This document shows, piece after piece, positions 33,584 to 44,748 of a DNA stretch of 64,000 bases. The DNA lies in contig KL647294.1 in assembly GCA_000727475.1 (NCBI GenBank), positions 2,818,050-2,882,049 on the forward strand, written 5' to 3'. The translations under genes were made by a program, and so were the position numbers. The stretch comes from Sarcocystis neurona (Eukaryota > Apicomplexa > Conoidasida > Eucoccidiorida > Sarcocystidae). A model generated the notes under the pieces. It was not told where the DNA came from and ran no database searches. It saw only the letters and a list, made by a program, of their open reading frames with translations. The first letter of the stretch is position 1. Each line of letters opens with the position of its first letter.

Positions 33584-33862
33584 CTACGACGCCCTTGGGG
33601 GTCTGCAGCAGGAGCAGCAATGGCGCAAGGCGCGCTGCGTCTGACGCTTCCGCAGTGCCTTAACGTACCGCAGTGAGCGCCTCCGCATCCGCATCCGCAT
33701 CCGCAGCGGCGGCGAGAACCGCCCGGTTGTTGATCGGCACCAGTAACAGCTGCTGATGTGATGATTACGCGCAGCCCGGCCGGGCGCGGGGGGGATCGGG
33801 TTTTGAACGGAGTAGCCGGGAGCGCAAGCAGTTAGTCCATCTATCACCAGTTCCAGCCACAT
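33584..33862 (-). CDS. possible small basic protein or first exon (92 residues)
   Basis: Minus-strand frame from an ATG at 33862 (MWLELVIDGLTACAPG) to a TAG at 33584. The middle holds an RMRMRMRRR run produced by three CCGCAT hexamers near 33683-33700. No domain is recognised. It may be the 5' exon of the minus-strand gene suggested at 31859-32813; the CAG-rich DNA around it keeps several frames open on both strands, so confidence is low. Confidence 0.22.
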   Translation of the reverse strand: MWLELVIDGLTACAPGYSVQNPIPPAPGRAARNHHISSCYWCRSTTGRFSPPLRMRMRMRRRSLRYVKALRKRQTQRALRHCCSCCRPPRAS

Positions 33863-34318
33863 GTTTTTGATCGCTGACGTGCGACGTGGGCGAGCATGAC
33901 TTGGTCTCCCTGCCTGTCACGTTCTATATGTTTAAGCAGAAGTATCACAAACGAATTTGAACATACTGTGTGGTTTGGCAATTTTTCTCAGCCATACTGT
34001 CCGCATTCTGGAGTGTTATGGAGCGGAAACGTGTCGAGGGCCGTGACTTCCGCATGCCAGGTGTTCTGTTACAGTTCTCGCCCTCTGTTCGCCACCTCGG
34101 TGAGCCCGTCGCAATTTGTCTGGCGCAGAATGCGTATTTGTGCGCTTGTTCTCGGATCAGCCGTTCCGCTTCTCCAGTTCCCTACGCGCTGTAGTGTACG
34201 GGCAGGAACAAAATTAATCCCTCTGCAAAGTAAACTCTGCCAATGTCCGTGAACGCGCAGGCGTAGAGTCGTCTTCTTTTTCCTCTGCTTAGTTGCAGCC
34301 GTTGCGGTGCGCCGTCCG

Positions 34319-34708
34319 ATGCCCACGAGCCGCCTATTTCTCTCCGCGCCGCAGCACCGTTTGCGCTCAAGAGGTGGATGGCGGTGCTTTGCTTCTCGCG
34401 TGCGAATGCATGGTGGCCAGCAGATCGTCTCGGTTGTCGCTGCAGCAGCAGTAGCGACAGGAGCTGCGGTATCTGGCGTGCAGTTGTTGAAGCTTGCGAA
34501 GAACTGCTGCAAAGGCAGTACTGCAGTTGTTTTTCAGTGTTCTTACCGCTACTCTACCCAGCCCTCGTCGCAGCGGCATCAACATTGCGAGCAGCAGCGC
34601 AAGGGTACGAGCACGAACAGCTGCAGGGCGAGTCGCCGCAGCAGCAATTCCGGATTTAGGGAGGCTTTCTCAACTTGCCACCGCTCAATTCATACGCAGC
34701 AGGAGTAG
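34319..34708 (+). CDS. possible small protein with presequence-like N-terminus
   Basis: Plus-strand frame from an ATG at 34319. The N-terminus is Arg/Ser-rich without acids (MPTSRLFLSAPQHRLRSRGG) and is followed by an Ala/Val-rich hydrophobic segment (VVAAAAVATGAAVSGV). This resembles a mitochondrial presequence plus membrane anchor, which is inference only. A 69-nt GT..AG candidate intron (GTATCT to TTTTTCAG) inside the frame is a multiple of three, so the frame is kept with or without splicing. The C-terminal part is Ser/Gln/Arg-rich. It could be the 5' exon of the gene whose later exon is at 35768-36175. Confidence 0.3.
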   Translation: MPTSRLFLSAPQHRLRSRGGWRCFASRVRMHGGQQIVSVVAAAAVATGAAVSGVQLLKLAKNCCKGSTAVVFQCSYRYSTQPSSQRHQHCEQQRKGTSTNSCRASRRSSNSGFREAFSTCHRSIHTQQE

Positions 34709-35767
34709 TCGACTTTTGTGTGCATCAGTGGTAGTGACCGCACGTTGGTCTTTCAGATCAGCGGGCCATTCACTGTTTCTACGCCACAAGTGACTTACCT
34801 GAGTATCCCGCGCATACAAGTACATACGCGTACCGTGAAACATCGCCGCAGTCAATGTGTTTACTGAGAATGCCTGCAATGTCGCCACCGCACAGACGTG
34901 TATACATCTTTTCCTGAACTCTCGCCACGGTTGTTGTCCTGTATTCTCACGAAGCGTAAGTATATCTTTGTCACCTTTTCCCGGCAGCGCAGCGGACCAG
35001 TGCGCCGCTCGCATGTTCACAGAGGTAACGTCGTCCTCTTCCTTTACCTCTCTGTCTCCACTTGTTTCGATGTGTTGACGTATGCGCGGTGCCTATGGAG
35101 TATGTATATGTATATACGGATATTATCGTACGGGTACGTGTGAGCGCACCCGTAGTCTCCCCACGTACGCAACGAGATATAGTCTGCTGATGACCGCATC
35201 ATCTGCATCCGCCTGCACCTCTCCGTCCTCTCTACTAGGCCGTCCACACCTCCTGTAGAACCCATGCACCTTCCCTCTCCACAGGATACATTTGTGATCG
35301 ATACTGCTGCCGGCTGTACTGGTGTACATTTGGGGTGATTCAGTAAATTTCGGCGCCGTACGGTGAACCGAAGGTGCAGTGTCTCTTGTGTGGCGTCCAA
35401 GAAGGTGTGTTAATAGAGCGTGCGGAGACGCGATTCTGTGGAGCCGACGCTCCTGTTCGATGTATGTGGTCCACCCCGTATATCGCGTGTGTGTGTAGAG
35501 GAAGGTGAAGCGTGCCGCGCCTCCTGCTGGGAGCAATTACTCCGTCTGCGACGCGCAGCAAAGAGTTGGTGCGTACCGGTGGGTCGGCGGTCGTTCTTAC
35601 TCGGGAGCAACCACAGCAGCCGCCCGCGCGTGACACAGCAGCAGGAGCGGCAAATTGCGGCCACAGCAGGAAGTCGGGGCAAGAGGGCGCGATAGCGAAG
35701 TGGAGGTGCTGGTGACCAGCAGCGGCGTTTGTGTTGTAGTAGCGAGCGTGCAGAAGCGTTTTTCCAG

Positions 35768-36175
35768 CAGGACTGTGCTCCCCAGTTACAGGAGGAGTAT
35801 CACCAGCAGAAAGAAACTGCAGGCGGTGAACACGTACAGGAGACACCCACAGCTGTGTGGCGCACAAGCAAGGGCAGCAGCAGCGTGAAGGCGGCGGACA
35901 AGGCCGCGGAGGAAGAAGTGCAGCAGGAACTAACAGGATCGGCGCCAGTGCAGAGAGAAGTGGCAACAGAGCTCCGGGAGCCGCCCGCATGGACTACGCC
36001 TTTTCCCCGTTTTCTAGTCGGTGTTTCGGATTGTAAGCAACATGAAGAAAATATGGCACTGCTGCACCAGAGACGAAAAAAAAACAGCACCATGTGCTGT
36101 CTGGGAGAGGTCAGGAGTATCTGGGGGACGGCACCAGTGGTGCTGCCCTTCAATGAGGACTACGAGTATTTATAA
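35768..36175 (+). CDS. candidate last exon of a plus-strand gene, Gln/Glu/Ala-rich
   Basis: A pyrimidine-rich acceptor (GTTTTTCCAG) ends at 35767. The frame then reads QDCAPQLQEEYHQQKETAGG, continues Glu/Lys/Ala-rich (ADKAAEEEVQQEL), and ends FNEDYEYL at a TAA (36173-36175). The acidic, Gln-rich composition is typical of coding in this window and differs from the opposite-strand frame at 35340-35990, which is Cys/Pro/Leu-rich. There is no ATG near the exon start, so upstream exons are required. A further donor at about 36014 is possible. No domain is recognised. Confidence 0.42.
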   Translation, partial: QDCAPQLQEEYHQQKETAGGEHVQETPTAVWRTSKGSSSVKAADKAAEEEVQQELTGSAPVQREVATELREPPAWTTPFPRFLVGVSDCKQHEENMALLHQRRKKNSTMCCLGEVRSIWGTAPVVLPFNEDYEYL

Positions 36176-39140
36176 CGCATCAGCTGCGTGTCTCTCCATC
36201 TGGTCCGCGTCCTCCGGGCGGCTTTGCTATGTGAAGTGTTCGTCCGCCCCAGGCCCAGCTGTTGAGGCCTAGAAAGTCCGGAAAATAGCTTCTCTCGCAG
36301 TCCTGCGCTGTTGCCGCCGGCACTCAAAACCGCCGTGTTTCTCACACAATTGGAAGCGGTCCTGACACATTTGACGCTGGCAAAGCTGTGCAGCCAGCCT
36401 CATCTTGTCTCTTTCCCTCTGTAATTCTTACAGATTGTCAGGGAAGCCCCCGGCGTCCCCTTTGCCCGTTAGTGGCGTGTTGTTGTTGCGCGTTGTTGTA
36501 GGTAACTCTTTGTATTTCTGCCGAGAGCTGCGCTGTTTTTCAGGAGCTCCGAGGAGTTGTTGTTGTTGTACTACCGTTGAAGACTTCTTGTTGTTGAGCC
36601 AGCTTTTTTGTCGCTGTATTGTTCTCCCAAGTTTCCGCGGGAAAGAGGTATGTGCTGCGCAGCGGTGTCTTCTCAAGTAACTCGTATTTCTTCCTGGGAA
36701 GGGCAGCGCACCTGTGCATATTTCTCTGTGGCACGGGTGGAGTGGGCGTGCAGAGAGGAAGCACGCACGTGCCACACGTGTAGTGTTGTTCTCAGGATCC
36801 TTACCGCTAGCGTGAAGGAGCACCCACGCGCCGGACCTGTGTATATAGAAAGATGAAGAAGAATGCAGCCCTGGGGTGACGCGAGTGTACCTCTTTATTC
36901 ATGCAGGTGACATACACGTGGGAACGCGCGCAGACGTGGAGCACCCACGCGTTACCCGTCACACGCCGGCCTTTAGACAGTTCGACGAGTGCAGCCGGCA
37001 ACCCGCCGAGGCATTGCATGCGTGATGCTGTCGTCGACCATCTGGTGACATCTTCTGTGTCCTCTCGCTGCCCGACACCTGTGCGACAGTGTCTCTGTTG
37101 GTGGACACCGTCTCGTGCTGTTCGCTGCGGGGCGCGTGTTCGTACGATTCCTCGCAGGAGTGTGTAGGCACCGCGTCTGGCGGATGCACTCGTGTTTTCT
37201 CCGTCGTCAACCAAGACCGAGCACGGGGACTATTGTATAGACATATATATGTGTATGTCTATCTCTATGTGTATATATGTACATTGACGGCACATTTCTC
37301 TGCTTCTCACGTGCCGCCGTTCCCGGGGAGGCTGTGCGCCTCCCGACGGGGGGGTGGGTGTTTTTCTGTGTGAGGTGGTCGTCCGCGTGCTTCTTTTTCT
37401 TGCGGGTGTTTTCGTGGCCCTGCGTGCGATGCGCATGCAGAGCAGTGACTGCAGCTGTGACTTCATCGTGATTCGCTCCTGTCGCTATTGTGTACTGGAG
37501 CCTTCGCTGGCTGTACCCGCAAGAGGCCTTACGCTGGAGAAGGTGCACGGCTGTCTGCCTCGTCCTGTCAGTCGTTTGTGGGGCGACCCTCTTGGAGAGG
37601 AACTTGCACGTCGCGCTCTCTCTTAGTGTCTCTCTGCCGACAGCAGCAGCAGAAGGCACTCCTTGTTCAACACCCGCAGTTGAAGAGCGCGCGCGTGAGA
37701 AGCCTGCAGTAAAACTACCGCAGTTTCCTGTGCAGGAGTGGACAAGTGAGGACTCTTGGGCCGCCGACGGTGTGCAATCGCGTCATAGAGTCTCGCGCCG
37801 TGTCCATTCGGAGTTCCCGTGTAGATGCTGCAGTAATCTGCACCTTGGTGGGCGGCGCGCATTCAGAGGAGGCACGCAGCGTCCAGCACTTTCTTTCATG
37901 CATTTGGTTTGTCGCCGCGGTCTCTTCCTTGTCTAAAAGAAGTTGGAGCGGTACCCTCGGGTAGCACCTGTTGGGAGCAGACGAATTAACGGACGACAGG
38001 CGCGGGCGCGTAGAAACTCCCTACAGTCCCCTCCGGGCTGCGCAGCACGGCCATGCGCGGCGCGCTTCAAGCTCTGGACCGAAACAACTTGTCCATGTGA
38101 CATATGCGGCGAGAGGGAAAAACTGGTGTTGCTTTGGTATGTAGTCTGTGTGGAGATCTCTACAGTTCGCTGTGCCTCTTCGTTGGCAGTTGTGCAGTGT
38201 ACAACAAACCGAAAAGCAGAGGAGTTTTTTTTCTCTATAAAGGAGATTCTCGTCATATTCAGGCGTCGTCTTCTGTCTTTGCACGGTCGACTTGTCCGTT
38301 TTGAGTTCGTTTCGGAAGGGACATTCCTTCTGTGCAAAATCTCCTTCGAGCGTTGCAGTCCTGTGCAGTCAGTCGGACGCTGTGCGCGTCAGCTGAATGT
38401 CCGTCTCGGTGTACGTACACCCGACGAAAAGCCGTTTTTGCACAGGCGTGTCCATTGTGTGGATTATCCGTGTGGGTACTTGAGCGCACACACGTAGGTA
38501 TTGCCAGCGTCTGTAGCAGACCCAGAGAAAGCGCTGCTTAAGAATCGAGATGGTCGTGCAACGGCTTTCTGCTTTCCGAGGTATTTATGGGGATAAAGCA
38601 TTTCCATATCAGAGAGAACGGTGTTTATGTGGCAGAGGATGAACGTCAGGATCCGGTGTACGCGGACCCGTGTACCTGTACTCGTGTAAAGTTCCGTCTT
38701 TCTTTTACTCCGTCCCGCTGAGAAGCAAAGGAAAGAAGGGACGGCGTCATCAGCGGCTCCCGCGGGTACGGTTCGTCAACGTGGAAAGGGAGCCGGCAAC
38801 GAGTTTTTTTGTGTCTGGTGCTTCTCGTATGGTAGTCCCTCTCAGTAGAAAAAAGGTACTGCTGCTGCTAGGAGTGCAGACCGTTTTCTGTGCTACTGTT
38901 GTAGGAGAGGCATTGACAGAAGCAGCACAGCTGCTGTTGACGGTGCGGATGTGTGTGTTCTGCTACTGCTACTGCTGCTAGAGCGCAAGCGCCAGTGCGA
39001 CTACGCGGCTGCTGCTGCTGCTCGACCACGTGTCGGCATTTCTCTGCTGCTGCTGCCGTTGCCGCGAGCTGCGGGCCCGTGCCTGCTGGTGCAGCGGCGT
39101 GTGCGGTTCGTTGATAGCTGCTACCGCCACCGCAAGCGAA
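36176..39140. other. interval with scattered coding-like segments, no assembled gene
   Basis: The best segment is on the plus strand at about 37650-37745: a good acceptor (TCTCTCTGCCGACAG) is followed by Glu/Lys-rich codons (PAVEERAREKPAVKLPQF) and a GTGAGG donor. A plus-strand frame at 37943-38497 and a short hydrophobic open frame from an ATG at 38830 (MVVPLSRKKVLLLLGV) are further fragments. The last could be a signal-like first exon of the next gene, but no in-phase join was found. AT-rich alternating DNA occurs near 37240-37280. Confidence 0.3.
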
Positions 39141-42100
39141 ATGGTATCCACGTCCGTGCCCGTTACTCCTGCCTGCGGAGCGGCCGCGGTCAGTTGCTGC
39201 AACGACAGAAGTGCGCCACTCGGAGGGATCAGTAACGCGGGGAGGTGGGCGGGGGCTAGCAGCAGCGTTGGAGGAGGGCGAGCCGGAGGGCAGCGGTGCT
39301 CGGCTGCTACCGCTGCTGGAATGGCCACTGCTGTAGCTGCTGGCGTTGCACAGACGATTAAGAGCAGCAGCGTTGCTGTGGGCGCGGTAGATTTTGCTGG
39401 CGGTGCAGATCCACGAGCAGTGACAACCGGCGGCGAGTGTGAACTGTTGCTGCTGCGCCGGGTTCACAGCTGTGGAGACCGTCAAGGACTGCATCACTGT
39501 CCAGCAGCAGCGGCACAGCGCTCAGCCGGAGCAGGTCCAGCAGAAGTAGCGTCCACACTTGCGGCAGCAGCAGGAACAGGAGGGACAGGAGGGGAAGCGG
39601 CAGAGACTGCGCGGGTGTTCTGCGGACCGACATTGCACCGGCGTCCTATGGCGGAAGAGCGGGGAACGCTGTCTTGTAGGAACAGCCGCGTTCTGTTGAG
39701 CAGCAACAAGGAGGAGTGGGGACTGAAGAGCAACCGTTTGTCGCCGACAGTGGTTATGGGGACGAGTTGTCCGGATTTTCTGCTGTTTTTTCCTCGATCG
39801 CCAAAAAGGAGCTACAACGGCGCAGAGAACGCAGAGAAAGCGCTCCTCCTCGCTGCTGCGCCAGGTGCGACGAATGGTTTTGAGAGCAGCACCTGTGGTA
39901 GCGCGTGCGGCAGCGCATGCGTCAGCACTGACGATGAGAGAGCGACCGGCTGCAGTCGAGAAGATCAAGATGCTTCGAAAAAGTACCAACGACTGAGCAG
40001 CCCTCCCAGAGCCTACAGCGCTGAGGTCCATGCAGCAGCAGCGCCTGCAGCAGGTATGGGAGAGGTACCAGAAACGGCTAGTGCAGCAGGTCTCGGAGAG
40101 GTAGAAACTGCAATAGCAGCCCAAGTTGTACTTAGTCCACAAGTGATGACAGCAGGAACACCAGCAGGAACAAACGGTTTCACGAGAGCAGCCACCCTCG
40201 CCAGTCCCGCCGGTAGGACAACTTCCGCAGAAGAATTGGCAGCGCGGAATACGTGGGCGTCCGTGCAGTGCACGTCACAGCCGCTAGCACACGCAGCAGA
40301 ACAGTTGTGTGGCACCTCTGCTACAGAGCGGCGCACTTCTGGCAGATACACCGATGGAAGTAAAGAGGATGACGCACAGAAGGACGGGCCGAAGGGGGAG
40401 GCGACTCTAGAGGTGCTCCTGCTGGGGAGCGGTGCTGCAGCAGGAGCCGCTGCGGAGGAAGCCGCAGCACCACCAGTCGGATCAACAACAATAGGAGAGG
40501 CAGCGGCTCTTGGGGAGGAAGCAGCACGCGAAACGACGAAAGGATTAGTAACAGATGAAGGAGCAGATACACAAGCAGCAGAAGAGGCCGCAGAGAAAAA
40601 TGATAGATGTGATCTCGGAGTAGAAGGAAGCGTACCGGAAATGGAGAAGATACGTGATGCTGCAGGTGCTTGCAGCAAAGTGGACGCAGCGGTGTTGTTC
40701 CCCTCCCCTCAGCCTCCGTCGTTACCGCAGTTGCTGCAGCTTCCTGACGTTTACGACGCCGCGGTGCTAGCCTTGCGGGTGCTGCCGGAGCGCTACATGC
40801 AGCGGATTCAGCAGCTGGATGCGCTGGAAACGGTGTGCCCCTCCGTATACGGACGCTGCAGCTACTTGGCACGGGTGCGGCAGATCTACGTGATCAGTGC
40901 AGAGCTTACATTAAGGCAGAAAGAGGTGCTGCTCCAGCAACTGCTTCAGGAACGAAGCAGCAGGCAACGCAGCAGGAAATGTCGAGTCGAGCTGCCTCAA
41001 CAGCAGCAGGAGCAGCAGCAGGAGGAAGGACAGGAGAGGAGGAGTCAAAGGGAGGAGGAAGAAGCGGAGGATGAAGAGGATGAGGAAGACGGCAGCTGCA
41101 GTTGGAACGGTGACCGTGAACAACACAAAGCGCTGCATGCAGTCGCCGACCTCTTCAGAAAAATTAAAGCCGTCCAGGCACGCGTAGGACCCACGTTGTT
41201 AGCAGGCGCGGCGCAGCTAGCCGATGCCCTCCAAGCGCTGGAGCAGCAGGAGCGGAAGAGAAAAAATGAAAGCAGTGGCACCAGTTGTCCCAACGGTAGC
41301 AGCAACACAGGCGAGCAGTCCATGTTCCACCGTAACTGCAACTGCAGCAGCAGCAGCAGCGAAAATTTCCACAACAATAGCTTGAGGACTACATGCAGCA
41401 CCTTTATTTTGAGCAATGCTAGCGTTAACGGCGTGAACAAAGAGACGGGAAGGACAACAGATAGGACTAAAGGTAGAAATAACGGCGACAATGACAGCGC
41501 CAGCGGAGCAGCAGAGGACGCAAGCAGCGTCCCTGCGAGTTGCGGTGGAACTTTCTGTATCGGGCACTGCTCTAGGGGAGTGCAGACGTTGGTGGATAAT
41601 TTCTTGCACAGCTTTTTCAGTTGTCGCGTCGCAGCAGAGCTGCAGCGAGAGCATTTCCTGCTAGCGGTGCAGAGCGGAGACTGCGGTGCCATACTTTCTT
41701 CTTGTCTGCCAATGGAGAAGCTGATATTCCAGGCGGCCCTGGACGCGCAAGAACTTGCGCTGCATCACTTAGGAATCGCGGCTCCCGTAGAGGTGTGGGT
41801 CGGGGAGGCCGGCGAAGCCGACCAGCAGCTGCGCGCCTTCTTACTTGCCGCCTCTTTGCACGAGGGCCCTGTTGCTATTGCCTGGTCAGCATGCTCTTCT
41901 CCCCGTAGCGATGCTGCGGGCTGTCGACCGGATGAAACGGATGCTGCTCCGCGTGGCGTAGCTGCTGGTGTAAGTGCTGCTGTCGAGGAAGAAGATACTG
42001 CTGGGTGTGTGCGAGGCGGGACGACGGACAGCACGTTGGCCAGCTGTCCCGACCTGCGGGCGCAACAACAGCAGCAGCAAGAAGGATGGAAGGGCGTAAC

Positions 42101-44748
42101 AGGGGGCGGGGAAGGAAGCACTGATACAGCTGCTGCTGGCCGAAGAAGCAGCAGTCGCTGCAGCGCGTGTCTGAGTTCTTCCTTCGCTTCCGCCAGCGCA
42201 TCACCGCGATGGACAAGGTGGGGGCGAGACACACACAGCTCTTCCGCTTTTTCTCGTGACAGTAGCCGCAGCAGAAACAATCCAGCACTACCAGGCACAG
42301 TACGTTTTCCCTGTTTTGCGTCCTATGCATACAGTGGCATTTTCGAACTATTAAAGAACTCCATGCGTGCATCTGTTGAGGCGTGGAGGCTCAACCGATT
42401 CACACGGAACACCAGCGGCATTAACGGCGGCGGCAGCGAGATGAGAAGTAACAGCGCACCTGACGCAGGCGGTCACCGGAGCAGCAGAAGCGACAGCGAA
42501 AACGACGAGCAGCAACAGAAGTGGCGACTCCTCAGCGTGAAGCGGTCAAGGAAGTTGAAGAAGCTGCCTGGGCGTGTGCGGCTGCAACGGTGCTGCATCG
42601 AGTCGGCAGCGGCGCGCCAGCGGGGTATGATGGCCTGCAGCGAAGACCTCGCTGCTGCAGCTGATCAAGAACGAGCAGCGAGGTCGAGGAACAAAGAGAA
42701 CAATCAATGGTTCGAGCAAGGCCAACCACAGCGCCACGTCGAACACGGAGATTTACCCGCGAGGGAAGAAGAAACGTCCGGCGAGGTAGTTCAGCTCGAA
42801 GATGGAGTCCTTCAGCCGATTAAAGTCCTACTGCTCTTTATTGACGAGAGTCTTATTATACGCGTAAGTGGCTGCACGAGTCGCAGCAACGCTGGCCCCC
42901 GTCTGAGGCTGTCTGCCGCCTGCATACGTGTATGGGTGTATTTGCTGCTGCGCAAGTGTTGCCGTCCTGTTGGAAAGGAGTTTAGAAGGAATTCGCAATG
43001 ACGCGCCTTACAGAAGTTTGTGACTGCGCAGAGATAGGGCGTTGGGATACGCGGGTAAGCGGATTAAAGTATCGGCACACATATGCATACAACGGTGGAC
43101 GAGGGTGGCTGCGCACAGGCGTCTACGTCGTTGCTGTTTATCTCTACGATAGCTGTGTAGATCCACAGCTAGTTAGCGTCTACATTGCGGCTCTGTTCGA
43201 GTGTGTGAGAGGAGCGCCGGAGCGTCTCGATCGAGAGTCGTACTTTTGTATACGTGTCTTCTCGAGTTCACTTCTCTCTGTGTAGCACTTCGCACCAAGG
43301 CCTACATGCGTGTAGTTGAATCTGTATGGATCTGGGGATAGAAAGAGGGTTGGGAAGACTTTCGTGTATGCCGGGGTATGGATGAGTCGTAGAGTCGCTG
43401 CTGCAGACCGGAGTCGCAGGCGCGCATCGTTTTCCAAAGTGTGCGTAGGTAGCAGCAGTCAAAATAGAGTTCGTTTCCTTAGAAACTTTTTGTCGAATCA
43501 AAAACTGAACTTACGACGAACCGCCCTTCTGGTGTGATGCCGCATCTCTGCAGATCGAAGATCACGGCGAAGGTCTGCGGCAGAACGAGCTGCAAAACGT
43601 CTGGTCTTTTGCGTACACAACCGCCGCTGGGAAGGGATTGCTGCAGCGACTCGCGGCTGCCGGTATGCGTTTTAGTGGAAGCCAGAAGGAGTGAAACAGG
43701 CGCGCAGTAATTTGTCGGGTACACAGGCTCCTTCATATTCGAACGCTGCAGTGGGAAACGTAACTTCAGCACTTGACTGCGACCTCTGTTTGAAAGTGGA
43801 GCGGCTTAAGTATGTAGTTCCTCCGTTTTGTCGGCGTCGAGGGTTTGCTGTGTAAATGAACACCCGCCCAGGTGCGAACAGCATTCATAGCGGTATCGTA
43901 CAGCAAACAGCAGCGACGTGCAGGTTGATAAAAAACACGGGAATTTTTGCAACCCACCCAGCACCAAGTGAGCATCTAAGAATCAACCCCATCTCGATGG
44001 TGTCCTGACTCTGCTCTCCGAGCTCGTCGAAGCTTCCACCGTAGAGCGTCAGGAGAACTGAAAGTGCACACAGGCTAGCCGCAGGACGATCTTGCTGCTT
44101 CGGAAAACTTGAAACAGTTCGGTTTCAGAGATAGAACCGCCCCTGCGTCTGTACGTTGTCGTACACCTACGTATGCCATGTGTGTAACAAACGGGTGTCT
44201 ACACACCCGGAGCACGAAGCGGTGGCGACACACAGTCGTCGGCTGCAGACATTCGTTTGGCAGGATTTTTCCTTCAAAACGGCGCTTGTGTTGTTCGTGT
44301 ACGCAGCCGGGAAGATCTATCCGTATTGCTCACACTACGTTCTCCCATGCATGCATGTATGTATGTATACGTAGCGCGGCTTCGACAAGCGCAGTTAGTT
44401 GTGTGGGTGCCGGTGTGTGACGAGGGAGAGCAGGCGGTCGGGGTTGCGGAAAAGTCGTAATTTGTTATGCTGTTGCATTTTGTGTGTGTGTGTGTGTGTG
44501 ACGGTGCCTATATAATGCTGATCCGTATAGGCGAGGACGGTGAACAAGAGAATGAGGAGGGCACAGCAACAGAGACGAGGAGCATGGGGAGAGAGACCAA
44601 CTGCAGCGGCGCAGCAACTGCGGTGCCACCGTTGGCAGGGTGCGGGGTTGGCCTGCCCATGAGCCGGGTGCATGCGCAGAGTCTTGGAGGTGACATTTTC
44701 CTCGAGTCTGCTGAAGGGTACGACGGTTTTACTCGCCCTGTTTTCTGA
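39141..44748 (+). CDS. mitochondrial PDK/BCKDK-type protein kinase, three exons
   Basis: Exons 39141-42863, 43554-43662 and 44531-44748 join in phase 0 and phase 1 (1,349 residues). Family role: kinases of this GHKL type phosphorylate and inactivate the E1 subunit of mitochondrial pyruvate or branched-chain 2-oxoacid dehydrogenase. Seen: N-terminal helical domain from about residue 548 (LPERYMQRIQ; ALHAVADLFRKIKAVQ about 664; VQTLVDNFLHSFFSCR about 814; conserved His in REHFLL about 838). Then the N box FELLKNSMRASVE (about 1068), PIKVLLLF strand, G1 box EDHGEG (1243-1248), VWSFAYTTA, and G2 box AGCGVGLPMSR (about 1314). Catalytic Glu, Asn and His positions are kept. Odd points: about 540 residues of low-complexity extension before the domain, an acidic insert, and a very short tail without the PDK DW motif, more like BCKDK. 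The start is the first ATG; the true 5' end and targeting peptide are uncertain. Confidence 0.86.
42864..43553 (+). other. intron 1 of the PDK/BCKDK-type kinase gene
   Basis: Donor GTAAGT right after the codons for LIIR, acceptor CTCTGCAG before the codons for IEDHGEG. The intron is 690 nt, phase 0. Reading through it instead gives Cys/Arg-rich sequence and a stop at 43001, and loses the G1 box. Confidence 0.85.
43663..44530 (+). other. intron 2 of the PDK/BCKDK-type kinase gene
   Basis: Donor GTATGC after RLAAA plus one base, acceptor CGTATAG at 44524-44530, phase 1 (G|GC gives Gly). The intron is 868 nt and holds a (TG)10 tract at 44481-44500 close to the acceptor. The exact acceptor could shift slightly, since the next 30 residues are a variable acidic loop. 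Confidence 0.75.
44481..44500 (+). repeat. (TG)10 microsatellite in an intron
   Basis: Ten uninterrupted TG units about 30 nt upstream of the proposed acceptor of the last kinase exon. Confidence 0.9.

Noticed and set aside
35340..35990. 216-codon minus-strand frame, Cys/Pro/Leu-rich
   Set aside because: It has an unnatural composition and overlaps the Gln/Glu-rich plus-strand exon with a good acceptor.
37490..37936. Plus-strand frame with a hydrophobic stretch and several cysteines, considered as a coccidian surface antigen
   Set aside because: There is no ATG, no clean signal peptide and no cysteine pattern that I could match to a surface antigen family.
39522..41692. Long minus-strand frames (206, 221, 183 and 215 codons) opposite the kinase exon
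   Set aside because: They are Leu/Ser/Cys/Pro-rich mirror readings of CAG-type repeats. The plus strand carries the conserved kinase domain, so these are shadows.
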